64,000 nucleotides of DNA, taken from positions 7,814,501 to 7,878,500 of the forward strand of contig OY987246.1 in NCBI GenBank assembly GCA_963920765.1, in the 5' to 3' direction. Positions within the stretch are counted from its first letter, which is position 1, and every line of letters begins with the position of its first letter. The position numbers and the translations under genes are program-made. The stretch comes from Ulota crispa. Lineage: Eukaryota; Streptophyta; Bryopsida; Orthotrichales; Orthotrichaceae. Shown piece by piece: positions 14,076 to 27,205 of the stretch. Below the pieces are notes generated by a model, which was given only the letters and a program-made list of their open reading frames with translations, was not told the origin of the DNA and searched no databases.

Positions 14076-15046
14076 GACCTGCACCGATTCCACAGCAACC
14101 AGTGAGAACGGAGGCATGCTAAAATTGACCGCCGTGAAGAATTTATATATGCTGGACTATTATTTCCGTTTCAGAGATCAGAAAGCGATTGCTTGAAGAT
14201 ACGTTAAATTGGAATCTCATTGATGATGCGCCATTGTAAACCCTAAATCTTGAATTTCTTCATTATAATCTAACCTACAATTTTAGATTCCTTGGTTGAG
14301 AATGAAGTTCAGAGTAGGTAGACATACGACCAGTTTCTTTTGCGCCCCGTGAACAGTTTTAACTCAAACTCTTGTAATCTTTCGTAAACCGGCGTCAATT
14401 CCTGCCTCATGCTCTGCATATTCGTTTGATCCGATGGCTCCAGAATTCAAGCAAATGCTAAGAACGATACCTCTGTCAAGAGATTCTTTGACAATGCAGG
14501 GACTTGACTTTGAGCATGGATTAGACGATGTATTCAAAGCAAGTGCAGAATCAAAAACAAATAAAAAATAAAATAAAATAAAACACTTTAAAACCAACCC
14601 ATTAAGGAAATTGTCAGCGGGAAGTAATCAATCCGTGCCAGTGACGACCAAAAAAACGCTTCCGAGCTCCACCCACTCCACTGCATGACACAGCGAACAA
14701 AATCCCAGGAAGTCAGTCACTCGTCTCGGGGGAGAGAATTTGAAAAGAAAGCGAGAAACGACGCGCAAAAAGACAGACGTCAGTTACCCATCAAAAAACC
14801 CCTCTGCGAATCTGGGCATCTCTACAACGACTACAAGCCAAGAGCTAATGATTCATCCTCCATATCTCCTTAATTCCTGCGCCCTCCCCTTGCCTCAAAG
14901 CAAGTGCGAATATCTGCACATGTACGCTACATACTGTACGTACATGCACCCCAGCGGTGCACAGTTGCACACAGTCAAGCACATCATGCACTCACTCTAG
15001 ACTAAGAGCAGTGCTGAGCACTGTGGGGATGATAACACTGTCGGCT
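14076..15046. other. Spacer, no gene recognised
   Basis: GC content is higher than in the repeat region. Open frames (14364-14597 minus, 14685-14873 plus, 14740-15000 plus) have no recognisable domain. Untranslated exons of a neighbouring gene are possible, but nothing supports one. Confidence 0.35.
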
Positions 15047-15182
15047 TCAAGCTACAACACACGAGGAATCCTGTTGAGCAAGCATTTGCAAAAAGTCCCG
15101 GAGGGTGAGAAACCGAGGGTCGTCCCATAGGACTGCCCAAAACAGATGGAAAACTTTGAAAGAGCCCGGACCGGTGGAGATA
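15047..15182 (-). CDS. Candidate C-terminal exon of an unknown gene
   Basis: On the minus strand an acceptor-like TTGTGGCCTTCCAG ends at 15183. It is followed by an open stretch reading STGPGSFKVFHLFWAVLWDD, then PRFLTLRDFLQMLAQQDSSC, then VVA and a stop. It has normal amino-acid composition, hydrophobic periodicity and about 50% GC in an AT-rich setting. I do not recognise the family and no upstream exon could be fixed; the minus-strand frame 15469-15684 might belong to the same gene or be chance. Low confidence. Confidence 0.3.
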
Positions 15183-15989
15183 CTGGAAGGCCACAAAAGA
15201 GAACTGGCTCTAGTTATGCTCATATAATAATGAGCACTTGGGACCATAGTAGGAAATACTTAGGCTGAAAATTTGATTGAAATGGCTTCAAGATCACATG
15301 ACCTTGACTCCGAGTGTAAGGCAGTCCCAAGTAGCTTTGTCATTCTAGCAAACATGTGCAATTGTGCACTGCCTAAAACATAAAACAAGCGTAAGAAAGA
15401 AGAATAAAAAAAACGCTGCTTACGAGGTACAGTTCAAGCAGCAACCAATCGTAGCAGCGTTGACGTTGTCAGACACTCAAAGAATGTTCCCTTAAAACCC
15501 CCTGTACAAGACTATGCTTCCATTTTGATATAAAAATTGTTTGCGCCGGCTCTGCTACCGAATCGTGAAGATTCTGGCTCACGTACAAGTACTTGGCCGG
15601 AGTTTCCGACGCGGGCCCTGGTCTTGGCAAAGGCAGCAAGCAAAACCCCCCACCCAATGTACCTTTTAAAAACTTGACCCCCATGTGCTAATGCGGGGAA
15701 TCTACGACAGAAGGAGATTTGGAGATCCCTTGTTCAGAATACAATAAATGACAAACGTACCGTGGTTTCTTATTGCGAAACACGGACATCAAAAGGAGCT
15801 AGAGCCTTGAGGTACTCTGAAATTCGGAATATTCAAAACTGTGGAGACGTGTTTATGAAAATGCAATCAAGAATAATAGTACAAGTGAAGACTTTCAAAC
15901 AAAGTTTGTAAAGTATGGTTCAGTCAGTGATTGTATCCATGCAATTAAATTTTACCATTGCACAGGGCTAGAATGGCTGGGGTTAGATA

Positions 15990-16209
15990 CAGTAGAACTC
16001 CTGTAAGCTAATATGCTTTGTAAACTAATGTATAACACAAATCTCAATGTCAAACCATATGTCAGTCATAAACCAAAGCAGTTAATTCAATAATAGTAAT
16101 ATTCCTTGGTGGTATCCCGGCACTAACTTCAAAGTAATTAACTAATAACTTATTTAAACTAATTTAATTCTTGGGATCCCAACCATATTAGTTTAAAGGA
16201 GTTCTATTG
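15990..16209. mobile_element. 220-bp Emigrant/pogo-like MITE
   Basis: Flanked by TA (15988-15989, 16210-16211). Left end CAGTAGAACTCCTGTAAGCT, right end in reverse CAATAGAACTCCTTTAAACT. This closely resembles plant Emigrant/Lemi elements, whose ends read CAGTAAAACC followed by a T/A-rich stretch, known to belong to the pogo group. No coding capacity. Confidence 0.85.
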
Positions 16210-16626
16210 TAGCATGCCGTTTTGTGGGGACAGAGTGGAAAATTCACCTTTGTGTAAAAATGATAATTTGTTTCTTCTGTTGAAATTAGTCAGTTTTTTT
16301 TCTGTGGTTCTAGATTAAATTAGGGTCTGTAAATCCTATATGATTTCATTTTTTTCAAATTCATCTCTTGATAGTAAACATCTATCCTCTTAAATTTTAT
16401 TGAAACGTGAGAAAATTGAGATTTCCCACCCGGACGAGACAAAAAGGCATGTCATCTAACCTTAGCAGGCAACAAGTATTTACAAAACGCAACGGAATTA
16501 AATATGTTTGTGGATTGATAGCAAATTTGATAGGGTTAAATTGACCGATTGTGTAATTTTAGTAACACAATTTTCATGAAAAAAGGAGAGAAATTGGGTG
16601 GAAAAAATATCAAGTTTTCCTATCAA
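16210..16626. other. AT-rich spacer
   Basis: No gene seen. A short GTGGAAAATTCACC segment near 16230 resembles the ends of the family C repeats but no partner was found. Confidence 0.35.
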
Positions 16627-17545
16627 CCCCTAAAGGACCAAGTTGCCTGTTTTTTTGGCAACATAGCAGTTTTGGGCAAGTACTTATGATTGGAGATTTC
16701 CATATTTTAGGCTAAAATTCTTATAGAAAGTGGGGGCAAGAAATGTATTTCATATACATTAAATTTCATGACATTGAAATTATGAGTTAAAAGTCATGGC
16801 CTAATATGTTGTTTTTCTCACTTGGTAGGTAGTTTGGGCAGCTTTTAAAAATCTTTTTTTAAGAGATAAAATTTGAAATTGGTTCAAGAAATTAATGTGT
16901 ATGTTGAAAGCTTTGAATCATTCCATTTTGATCAATGAGATCAAAGTTATGAGGAGTTTTTGTTTGCAAGCAATTATGGATTCTCTACTCTAAAACAAAC
17001 TTTGAAGCCCTCTATTTTACTCAATTTATCAGTATTTAGGAAAAATGTACCAAAGGATGCTAATTGTTTATTATAGCATTACAACCATTGGGATTGGCAT
17101 TTTTCATTTACATAATTAAGTTCCTAACAATTTAGTGTTTTGGATCATTCTCTACTTCTTTTTGCTTACTTTTTTTTTCCCATGTGTTGTACAATTCCAA
17201 ATGATCTAAAACTTTTTGACATGTACCCTACTTAGGTGGAATAAGGAATCTAGAGAAGCACCGCCCAAATGACCTTTTTTCCTTAGGAATTTCTCCTTTT
17301 GAAGAGTAGCCACCCAATTTATCACATAACCCAAAAGAGCATTTCTAAATACTTAAATTTTTCTTTCTTCCAATCCATGTGGTGGAATATTCTAAGATAT
17401 TTTCTACGTCTTCTAAATCTATTCTACTACAAGATCCTACAATCACATATGCATAAATATGTTTTTGTTTCCAAATTTGGATGATGATCTAAAAAAGGCA
17501 ATTCTAGCAAATTATTGGTGAAAACGTAGCTTGGTCCTTTAGGGG
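16627..17545. mobile_element. TTAA-flanked MITE P1 (919 bp)
   Basis: Perfect 16-bp terminal inverted repeat CCCCTAAAGGACCAAG / CTTGGTCCTTTAGGGG. Right flank TTAA, left flank TCAA (one change). The right half carries the family blocks (CAATTTAGTG, TGTGTTGTACAATTCC). Non-coding. Confidence 0.85.
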
Positions 17546-17604
17546 TTAAATTAGACCATAGCAATAAAGTAAAAATAAAATCCTCAAAAAAATTGTGGTT
17601 TGGG

Positions 17605-17830
17605 TAATAAGATAGGTTTATCCAATCCCAACCATGTACCTAATGTTGTCATTGTGTACCCACATTGACCATTGTAGAATTGAAATCTATATACTTCATA
17701 GATAGCTTATCATATGTGTTGGTGTCACAAATAAGTACCTAGATTTCAATTCTAAAATGATCATTGTGGGTACACAATGCCGCATTAGGTACATGGCTGA
17801 GATTAGGTAAACCTACCTTTGTGATTATTA
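17605..17830. mobile_element. Foldback MITE of about 226 bp
   Basis: Arms of about 100 bp: left has AGGTTTATCCAATCCCAACC and ATGTACCTAATGTTGTCATT, right mirrors them through GTACATGGCTGAGATTAGGT. Ends lie near TAATAA / TTATTA; a TA duplication is likely but the border is not exact. Confidence 0.7.
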
Positions 17831-19094
17831 CAAGAACCTCCTTGGTGAGAGTATTTCAAGACATTTTCTAACTATGGTGCTTTGTTTGGAGTTGTTGTGT
17901 TGTATGGTTGCTGAAGTTGTTTTTGCAAGGTTGTTTTTTGAACTAAGAAGTTGAGTTTTTAAGATGAAGTGTGCTTGTGCTTTTATTATAATAAATCCTT
18001 TATGATAATTGTTTTTATTTTTATTGTATAAGTGTGAGGGAAGTAACACAAGAATTATAGAAAAAATGAATGAATGAGATTAGATGTGGTACTAAATGGC
18101 TACGTGTTAAGTGGTGTGTCTATGGATGAAGATGATAAAAAGTAAGCCAATAGGACATTCTGGGATCAAAACCTACTTGTCTTTTGCCTTTGCCATCTAT
18201 GAGTGTGTATAAGTTTTTTGAGGTTTCTAGTCCAAATACACAAAGACTTCCAAATGTAATATCGTCCAAAATGGTATTTAAGCATGGCACACAAAAACTA
18301 TAAGGAATCAAAGTCAACCGTAGATTTTTCAAACCCATGTTCTCATTTCAAAGACTAAATGGTGAGCATTCTTAAAACAATTATTGAACACCACCTAATA
18401 AGAATAAATGCTATTGTGTGGATTCATTAAAGCTAGTTTAAAAATAGTGTCATCTTCACCAATTGATGTGTAATCTTTTTTCAAAGTTTCTATATATTAT
18501 TTTGCTTTTTTTTGGTACAAAATAGCATTATCTTCAATGTCATCAACTTGGTTACAAAGCAAGGTTGTTCTATAAAGATCCAATCATGGATGATTTTTTT
18601 TGGATAAAGCATTATCTCAAAGCATGCAATCCATTGTTTGAAACACATCATTTAGAACACGTGGTATTGTAATAAAATACCAATTCAAATTTATAAACTA
18701 AGCATAAAGAACAAAACTAGAGTACCTTGTACAAATGATTTTTCTTTTCACCATAATATATATGTCCGATTGGTTTGAATTTTTATATGTCCTTCCAAGT
18801 CCAAACACACAATTATGCAACTTAATCTCAAGGGTCATAAGTCATAAGAGCACATGATTTGGATTTAAGAACTTCTAAAACAACTTGTCTTCTTTGGACA
18901 ACCAAAAATTATAAATTTCTTTCTTTAAATAATATGGTCTTGTTAACTGTTTGGAAAAAAAATACAAAAATACAAAATCAAGTTGATATTAATATCAAGA
19001 AGTTAAATTCACAAATCATATCTTCAATAATCACTATTAAGTTCCATTTTGAATGGACATCTACTTTGCAATTTGGTCATAGAACTAATTAGGA
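17831..19094. other. AT-rich spacer, nothing recognised
   Basis: Several short open frames (17828-18049, 18120-18338, 18859-19092) have no domains and AT-rich codon content. Probably old repeat sequence. Confidence 0.35.
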
Positions 19095-19395
19095 TTTAGG
19101 ACCTTAGAACACCATATTTGTTATAATGAGAGTTTTCCACTAAAATGAGCAAAAATTTAAAGGAAATATAACCTAAATATTAAAAAAATAGGTGAATTTA
19201 GCTTGATTTGAGCTAAATTAACTTTAAATCTTTAATATTTGACTTGAAGTTGAAAGGTTTTATGTCAATTCAGCTCAATTCAAGCTGAAAACTCTCATTT
19301 TAATGAAAATTGGTGATTTTGGTCAAGATCAACATGTTTATTTTGAGAGGTCCCCATTCTCTCATTATAACATATATGGTGTTTTAGGGACCAAA
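19095..19395. mobile_element. Foldback MITE of about 300 bp
   Basis: Left terminus TTTAGGACCTTAGAACACCA and onwards to TTATAATGAGA; right terminus in reverse TTTGGTCCCTAAAACACCAT then TGTTATAATGAGA. The inner part is also palindromic (AGCTTGATTTGAGCTAAATT / TTGAGCTGAA-like). Target duplication not determined. A partial relative (AACACCATATTTGTTA) is near 32722. Confidence 0.65.
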
Positions 19396-21412
19396 CTACT
19401 ATAACCCGTATTAGCAATGTTGGATTCAATGGAGCCCTACACAATACTAGTGTCAATCATGCTAGTAAATTATGATTATAGAAATTTCTATTATGCCCAA
19501 AAAAATGATGCAACTCCATTCTTTTTGCTAAAATAATTGTGTAACATGCAAATGTTGTCAAGGAAAATTTGTTGCTTATCAAGTGCTAAAATAGTTTGAT
19601 GACTTGATCTCAAAAACTTAAATATTTTATCCAATTTTCCTACATATTTTGTGTGAAGGAAATTTTTAGCCAAAATTTTCCTTGCGACAAGTAAAATCAT
19701 TGAGAGTGAGGAATCCTAAACACGTTTCATTATGATTACACATTATTGCTCCAACATCCCACACATTAACTCTACTATGAAATTTTACTTCCACAATCAA
19801 AACTTGTTTCAGCGTGACAAAACTTGTGCCAAATCATGCATGTCTTTAGTGACAAGAATTTGAAGTTTTTTGGTAAATATCCTTATATTTTGCAATGATT
19901 TGATGGACGCCCTTGGTTTGTTGAAAACTATGGAGATACCCTTCTTATATTCCTATTTGCTACAAAACAAACAACATGCATATATGCAAGTCATGGCGCG
20001 GTGTAGTCTCAAGAGTTACTTAGCTTCCCTGTTTGTTACAAAACAAGTAGAACTTAAGGCCACCTACTCAAAGAATGCATGTTTGACGTTGTGATAAGCT
20101 CTTGCCAACCCCATGTGACTCCAAATCCCAAACAAAAAGAATTTGGCAATACCATGGCAGCTAATGTGATTGCCAAACCTGCAAGCATGTCATTCCTTAG
20201 CTTTCCTCTTCATAACTTTCATATTGTTTAGAATATCTCCATAATTTTCAAAAAATCAAAAATATCTTTTGAGAGTATCTGCACCCTTACATGCAAAATT
20301 TAACTTCACAAGTGTTTGAATTTATTTTTGAAAAGGCCTCAAAACTCTTATCCCCCACTCTTGCTCTTCAAATTTGCTCCACAATTAATCGACCAACCAT
20401 CAAGTTCACTAATCTTAAGATGAATATTGATTTTAAGGGCCATGATTGCTTGACGATGTCAATTTGAGTGTCACAAAAGTCATTTTAAGGGGCCTTACGC
20501 ACTCACCATCCAAGTATTGCATGCTCGATTGCATGTGTTAGACTTATTGCGTGTAATGATACGAATGCTCTAAAATATTGCAAAATACAAGGACATCTAT
20601 CAAATTTTCTCTATCTATCGAAATTCTCTAAACAACACTCAATTTTGAATCCCCTGGTATTACCAAGTCGAATACCAAGTCTCGAGCCAAATCTTGCAAA
20701 CAGAAGAAAACAATTTCCGCACCACTTTCCAAACATCTTACAAGGAGCATTTTGCTGCCATCACCATACAGTGCTCTAGATTGATTATTCTGTTTTGTTT
20801 TCAAAATACTATCTCATGTACCTTTGTTGGTATTAGCATCTATAGTACTGTTACTACTGTATGTGCAAATGAGAACTTTCTTGTTACTTTAAATATATTT
20901 AATGTTTTTTTATGAGTTTCCTCTTGTTGGTTTTAGGATCCTCAAAAAGCGTGTAATACGAATCTTCTTGCAACAAAAATATCCCCATTTAGTGGATGTG
21001 AATAGGAAGCGCCATATTTCATGATTTACATCATTGAGAATTTGTAATTGATTCATCCTTGATACTAAAAATTAACCAATGTTTTAACTTATATTGAGTA
21101 CCATTTTGTCTTACCTCACATTATAAAAAGAAAGTAAAATACGATTTCTTTTGCCCTTGTTTAGATGGTTAAAGAGTAACTACAATAGTCTCAATAAAGT
21201 CCTAACAGAAAATTTAAGTTATTCTTTTAGTATTTATTAACGGTGTTAAAAATTAAATAGTTTTACAGTATTTTTTTCTGACTTGTTCAATTCTAATTAT
21301 TATGATTTTTTGATTTCTTCTTGTGGTGGTTTTTAAAGTTCAAATTGTGGTAACTATGAAGACTTGGTCCAGAAGGCTACCCTATAGAAGCAATCCAGAA
21401 ATATATGTTTAA
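19396..21412. other. AT-rich spacer, nothing recognised
   Basis: 2 kb without recognisable genes or paired repeats. Small frames (19491-19700, 19870-20094, 20694-20915) show no domain. Confidence 0.35.
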
Positions 21413-22116
<704 letters not shown>

Positions 22117-22153
22117 TTAAGGTAAACACAAGGCCAATTCCATCTTTCCTTAA

Positions 22154-23082
22154 CCCCTAAAGGCCCATTGTCCCCTCGAGGGACAAATGGGATTTTGGGC
22201 AGGTACCTATGGCTAAACTACTTTGCATGATTTTCTAAAACTCTTATTGAAGGTGGGGAATTATAAGATTTGCGTGGGAATTTAATTTTTCCTTCATTAT
22301 TGAAGAAGTTATGCATGAATAATTGAAAAACATGGGAGAATTGGGTAGCAAAAAAAATTGCCACTTTTTTAAATAAAATTTTGAAATTGGTTCTTTAAAT
22401 TTTTATGTATTTTGAAAGCTTTGAATCATTCAATTCTGATAGATGAGATGAAAGTTATGAGAAGTTTTAGTTTGAGGGTAGGTAGGGGACTCCCAAACTT
22501 CCATTCCTTTTCCCCATTGTAAAACTTGTTGCTTTACTTTTTTGAGCTCTTTGCGTATTTGTTTTTTGACTTTTTTTTTTGCAAGTTGTAGTAGACTAAG
22601 ATTCATTGGTTTTCGCCATTTAGATCAAAGTAATTTGGGTTTTTGAATTTTACATAAATCCTCCAATTTTGCCTAGTGTATTTGCAAATTTCATGACCTT
22701 ACGGCATTGCAAGATTTTACAAAGTATGATCCACACCTCCGTTTCATTTGAAAATTCTCCCACATTTACCTAACTTGGTCTTCTACATGGGAAAAATAAA
22801 CCTCAACTTTGCATAGAGCAAGTTTTTTGATATAGGAGCCGTGAAAGGCTTCTGAAATTTTTGGGCAATAGGGAAAAAAACATTTGATGTCACTTCAGAT
22901 GTCAATATCTCACTCATCTACAACTAGAATGAGCTGACTTTTTTCCCACAAGTACCTCCCATAGTCTAGGGCAAGATCTTTTGGTTGGATTTCCCAAAAA
23001 AAAATTGTATTTCTCCTCACTCATCCAAAAGTGACAGTTTTGAGTGATTTTCACACAAAAAAAGGGCTTGGGTTTTTAGGGG
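22154..23082. mobile_element. TTAA-flanked MITE P3 (929 bp)
   Basis: Left end CCCCTAAAGGCCCATTGTCC after TTAA. Right end TTGGGTTTTTAGGGG before TTAA (23083-23086), which is also the left TTAA of P4. Contains the subfamily blocks GGGACAAATGGGATTTTGGG and GGGGAATTATAAGATTTG. Non-coding. Confidence 0.9.
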
Positions 23083-23086
23083 TTAA

Positions 23087-23310
23087 CCCCTAAAGAGCCC
23101 TTGGGCTTTGGAGATATGGTACCAAATACAGTCGCAACCAATATTCAAAAGTTTGAATTAGTTGGAAATTAAGTGTTACAACCATACATATTGAAAGGTT
23201 GTATGATGGTGGGTGCATAATTTTTTTTGAAAAACCCTCAAAGCAGCTCAAATATGTCTGTACATACGACCGTATACACGGCCACAAAGGGCTTTTGGCC
23301 CGTTCAAGGG
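23087..23310. mobile_element. TTAA-flanked short element P4 (224 bp)
   Basis: Begins CCCCTAAAGAGCCCTTGGGC directly after the TTAA shared with P3 and ends GGGCTTTTGGCCCGTTCAAGGG before TTAA at 23311-23314. The interior is unlike P3. Confidence 0.7.
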
Positions 23311-23510
23311 TTAAAGCCCTCTTTTCCATTACATAAAATGTAGGGCACAAAAAGCTCCATTTTTATACTAACAAGAAAATCAAAAAAATCTGCCCCTATT
23401 GTATAGTTGCTCATTTTTGCCTAATTTAATCATGGTAAATTAATTGAGGACCTTTGAATCCAACCATGAATCCAAAATCTCCAAATTTGAGTTGTGTGAT
23501 AAATCTTTAA

Positions 23511-24984
23511 CCCCTAAAGGCCCAGCTGTCCCCCAGGGGACAAATGGATTTCAAGCATGTACCTATAGCTAATCTAGTTTTTGTGATTTTTCAAAACTTT
23601 TATTGAAGGTGGGGAATTCCAAGACCTACACGGGCATCTAATTTATTTTGTCATTTTGGCATTTGACGAAGAGGATATGCAAGAATTTTTGCTGCCCGAG
23701 GAGGGTGGGCAATCTAGGCAGCCCAAAAACTTCTTAAAATTTTGTATTTCCTAAAAATAGAAATCTGAAATTGGTTCTTTAGATTTTTTTTCATATGTGG
23801 GAAGCTTTGAATCATTCAAGTTCAATTGATGAGATGAAAGTTATAAGATGTTTTAGTTTGTGGGCAATTATGAATTCTCTACTCTAAAACAAACATTGAA
23901 GTCCTTTACTTTCCACAATTTTCAATATTTTGGAAAAAAAACTAAACCCAAGGAAGTAGATTGTTTAGAGATGGGGACACAAAGATCCACTCCTCACTCA
24001 AACCCTTCCCATGTAATCAATTCTTCACCAAATCTAAAACCAATTAAATATTTTAAAAGCTTATAAAGGGGGAAAATAAGTATTAAAATTTGAAAAGTAA
24101 ACTATTCCAACTCCATGTTTTACACCCATGCCAAGTGTAATTTTGCACTATCAAATATGCCATGTTCATCAACTTTTAGTCTTCCACCAACAATTTTTTA
24201 ATCTTTTAACCACTTTTTAGAGCTTGAAATTGCCTCAACTCAAGATGGAAAGAGGGACACAATGCACTAAAATTTGACATGAATCAAATTAGGAGAAGAG
24301 TTAGTTAAAAATCATTTAGAAAAAACATCAAATTATGCTTAAAATGCTTTTAAAATCACTACAAGTCCACCATCAGTCTAAAACCAATACATTCTCACCC
24401 CTAATAAGAGCTTTCAACATATATAATTTTAAATTTTAGATTTAGTGAAGTGTTGATTGCGTGGGAGAGATGTGATTGAGGAGTGGATCTTTGTGTCCCC
24501 ATCTCTATAACAACATTATATCCATCTGGATTTGCATTCTTCATTTTAATAATTAAATTCTTAACAATTTAGTGATTTGACTCATTCTCTATTCCTTTTT
24601 ACTTACTATTTTCCCCCATATGTTGTATAGTTCCAATTGATTTGAAAATTCTCCCACACATACCTAACTTGGTCTTCTACATGAAAAAAATAAACCTCAA
24701 CTTTGTGTAGAGTAATTTTTTTCATGTAAGAGTGGTCAAAGGCTTCTGAAATTTCCTAGCAGTAAGAAAAAAAACCTTTTCCCTTCACCTCACATGTAAA
24801 TATCTTCTTCCTTTCCATCTAGAATGACCTGATTTTTTCCCACATGTACCTCTTCTAGTCTAAGGCAAGATCCTACAGTTGGATTTGCAAAACAAACTTT
24901 TTTTCCTACTTTTCTTACTCATTCCTCCCAAAGTGCCAATTAACAATGACTTTCACTAAAAAAAAGGGCTTGGGCCTGTAGGGG
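23511..24984. mobile_element. TTAA-flanked MITE P5 carrying a nested MITE
   Basis: Flanked by TTAA (23507-23510, 24985-24988), ends CCCCTAAAGGCCCAGCTGTC and GGCTTGGGCCTGTAGGGG. Without the nested 538-bp element plus TA it would be 934 bp, matching P3, P6, P12 and P14 (921-935 bp). Confidence 0.9.
23968..24505. mobile_element. TA-flanked MITE nested in P5 (538 bp)
   Basis: Inverted termini GAGATGGGGACACAAAGATC / GATCTTTGTGTCCCCATCTC, flanked by TA on both sides (23966-23967, 24506-24507). P12 (reverse) and P6 have the uninterrupted sequence GATTGTTTATCACAAC or similar, which gives the empty site. Tc1/mariner-type target; family not recognised. Confidence 0.88.
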
Positions 24985-25579
24985 TTAAATCCCAACCATT
25001 TTTCATAAATAAAAAATGTGAAAAGTTTCACCTCAAGGTTCACTTGAAGAAAGTGAAATGAGTATAGAAAAACGGAGAAAGCTTCCATTTACTAAAGAAA
25101 ACTCACCTTCGTATTGCTTCTAGAGTGCGGCTTCCAGAAAGAGTTAAACTAAAAAGTAGTATGAGTTTTATCGCTTCAGAGGTGGGTTTTGTGCACGTTT
25201 GTCAATGCCATGAGTTGAAGCCTGCAAGCCGAGTGTCCAGCGTTTCTCTCACTGGTGAAGTGTGCAGCCTTGGGAATCACAATTGTTTTGAAAATAGGGA
25301 ATTGCTAAATCCACCACAGTTTTTTTTGCTAGATACACCACATGGCCCACCTGACACAGGCCCCATCAGAGACACCACATTTAGGCCCCATTCTAGACCC
25401 CACCTCATTCATTTCCTTCCAGCTTTTTAATCCAAGCACTAGAAATTCAAAAATTAAATTGGTTTTTAATCAATTGAGTTCAGTTTCACTCAACTTTTTT
25501 TACATTTTATTTGGCTAACTTTTAATTGCTTCTCGGCCCTCCTTGTACATTATTTAAAAGTTCTTTAAAGAAAATAAAA

Positions 25580-25989
25580 GGGAATTGATATATGCACACC
25601 TTGGGTTTGATATGTGCACACCCCTTGGGGTAAATTTTAGATTTTTATCATTAAAAAGTTGAATTTGAAGTCTTTGAATTTAGATTTAGACTTAGAGACC
25701 TTGGTTTACTCTAGAGCCATAAAGGAGGTTACAATTGAATAACAACCAATGTAAAAGCTTAGCTATGCGGAAAAGTATTACTTTTACTTTTGTCTGTTTA
25801 AAATAACTAAGTTTTTACATCGGTTTTTATTAAATTGTAACCTCATTTATGGCTCTATACTAAATCAAGGTCTCTAAGTCCAAATCTGAATTCATAATTT
25901 TCAAATTCAACTTTTTCATGATAAAGATCTAAAATTTACCCCAAGGGGTGTGCATATATCAAATCCCGTGTGTGCCCATATTAATTCCC
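25580..25989. mobile_element. Family A foldback MITE (410 bp)
   Basis: Begins GGGAATTGATATATGCACAC and ends ATATTAATTCCC. Terminal units TTGATATRTGCACACC occur twice at each end, and the inner arms ATTTTTATCATTAAAAAG / CTTTTTCATGATAAAGAT mirror each other. It sits in the loop of family D. No clear target duplication. Confidence 0.8.
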
Positions 25990-26013
25990 TTTTTTTCTCT
26001 AAAGAAATTTTAA

Positions 26014-26936
26014 CCCCTAAAGGACTGTTGTCCCTGTGGGGGACAAATGGGATTTTGGGCATGTACCTATGGCTAAACTACTTTGTGTAATTTTTTGAAA
26101 CTTTTATGGGAGATGGGGAATTCAAAAATCTACGTGGGCATCTAATTTTTCCTTGTTTTGACATTCGATGAAGAAGTTATGCAAGAATTTTTGCAACCCA
26201 AGAGAGGGTGGGCAATCCAAATAGCCAAAATACTTCTTTAAAATTTACATTTAATAATAATATAAAAATCTAAAATTGGTTCTTTAGATTTTTTTGTATG
26301 TGGAAAGCTTTGAATCATTCAATTTCAATCAATGAGATGTTTTAGTTTGTAGGTAGTTACGGATCCTCTACTCTAAAACAAACTTTGAAGTCCTTTATTT
26401 TCTACAATTTTCAATATTTTGGAATAAAAACTAAACCTAAGGAAGCATATTGTTTACTACAAAATTATAACTATTGGGATTTGCATTTTTCAATTCTATA
26501 ATAAAATCCTCAACAATTTAGTGATTTGACTCATTCTCTTCCTCATTTCACTTACTACTTTTTCCCCATGTGTTGTATAGTTCCAATTGATTTGAATATT
26601 CTCCCGCACATGCCTAACTTGGGCTTCTACATGGAAAAAATAAACCTCAACTTTGTGTAGAGCACTTTTTTTCATGTAAGAGTGGTCAAAGGCTTTTGAA
26701 TTTTTTGGATAGCATAGAAAAAAACCATTTTTTTCACTTTGTATGAAAATATTTTCCTCCCCTCCATCTAGAATGACTTAAATTTTTTTCCCACAAGTAC
26801 CTCTTCTAGTCTAAGGCAAGATCCTACAATTGGATTTAAAAATTAAAAAAAAAAAAAAACTACCTTCTTACTCATCCCATAGAAGTGGCATTTTTTAGTG
26901 ATTTTGTCAAAAAAAAGAGGCTTGGTCCTTTAGGGG
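26014..26936. mobile_element. TTAA-flanked MITE P6 (923 bp)
   Basis: TTAA at 26010-26013 and 26937-26940. Ends CCCCTAAAGGACTGTTGTCC and GGCTTGGTCCTTTAGGGG. Same subfamily as P3, with the block CTATGGCTAAACTACTTTGT. Inserted in the family D foldback. Confidence 0.9.
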
Positions 26937-27205
26937 TTAAATAATGTATGGGAAGAGCAAAGAAGCAATAAAAAGTTAGCCAAATAAAATGTAAAAAAAG
27001 TTGAGTGAAACTGAAATCAATTGATTAAAAACCAATTTAATTTTTGAATTTCTAGTGCTTGGATTAAAAAGCCGGATGAAAATGAGTGGGGTGGGGGTCT
27101 AGAATGGAGCCTACGGTGTGCTGTCTCTAGTGGGGCCTGTGTTAGGTGGGCCATGTGGTGTACCTAGCAAAAATTGTGGTGGATTTAGCAATTCCCTTGA
27201 AATAA

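Larger units (their letters stand above)
25297..27196. mobile_element. Mutator-like foldback element, family D, with two nested elements
   Basis: Left arm 25297 to about 25579 (GGGAATTGCTAAATCCACCA, then CACATGGCCCACCTGACACA) is an inverted copy of the right arm, about 26941-27196. Flanking 9-mers are TTGAAAATA and TTGAAATAA, 7 of 9 identical. A family A MITE and P6 sit in the centre. Without them it is about 560 bp of near-perfect foldback. Confidence 0.8.
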
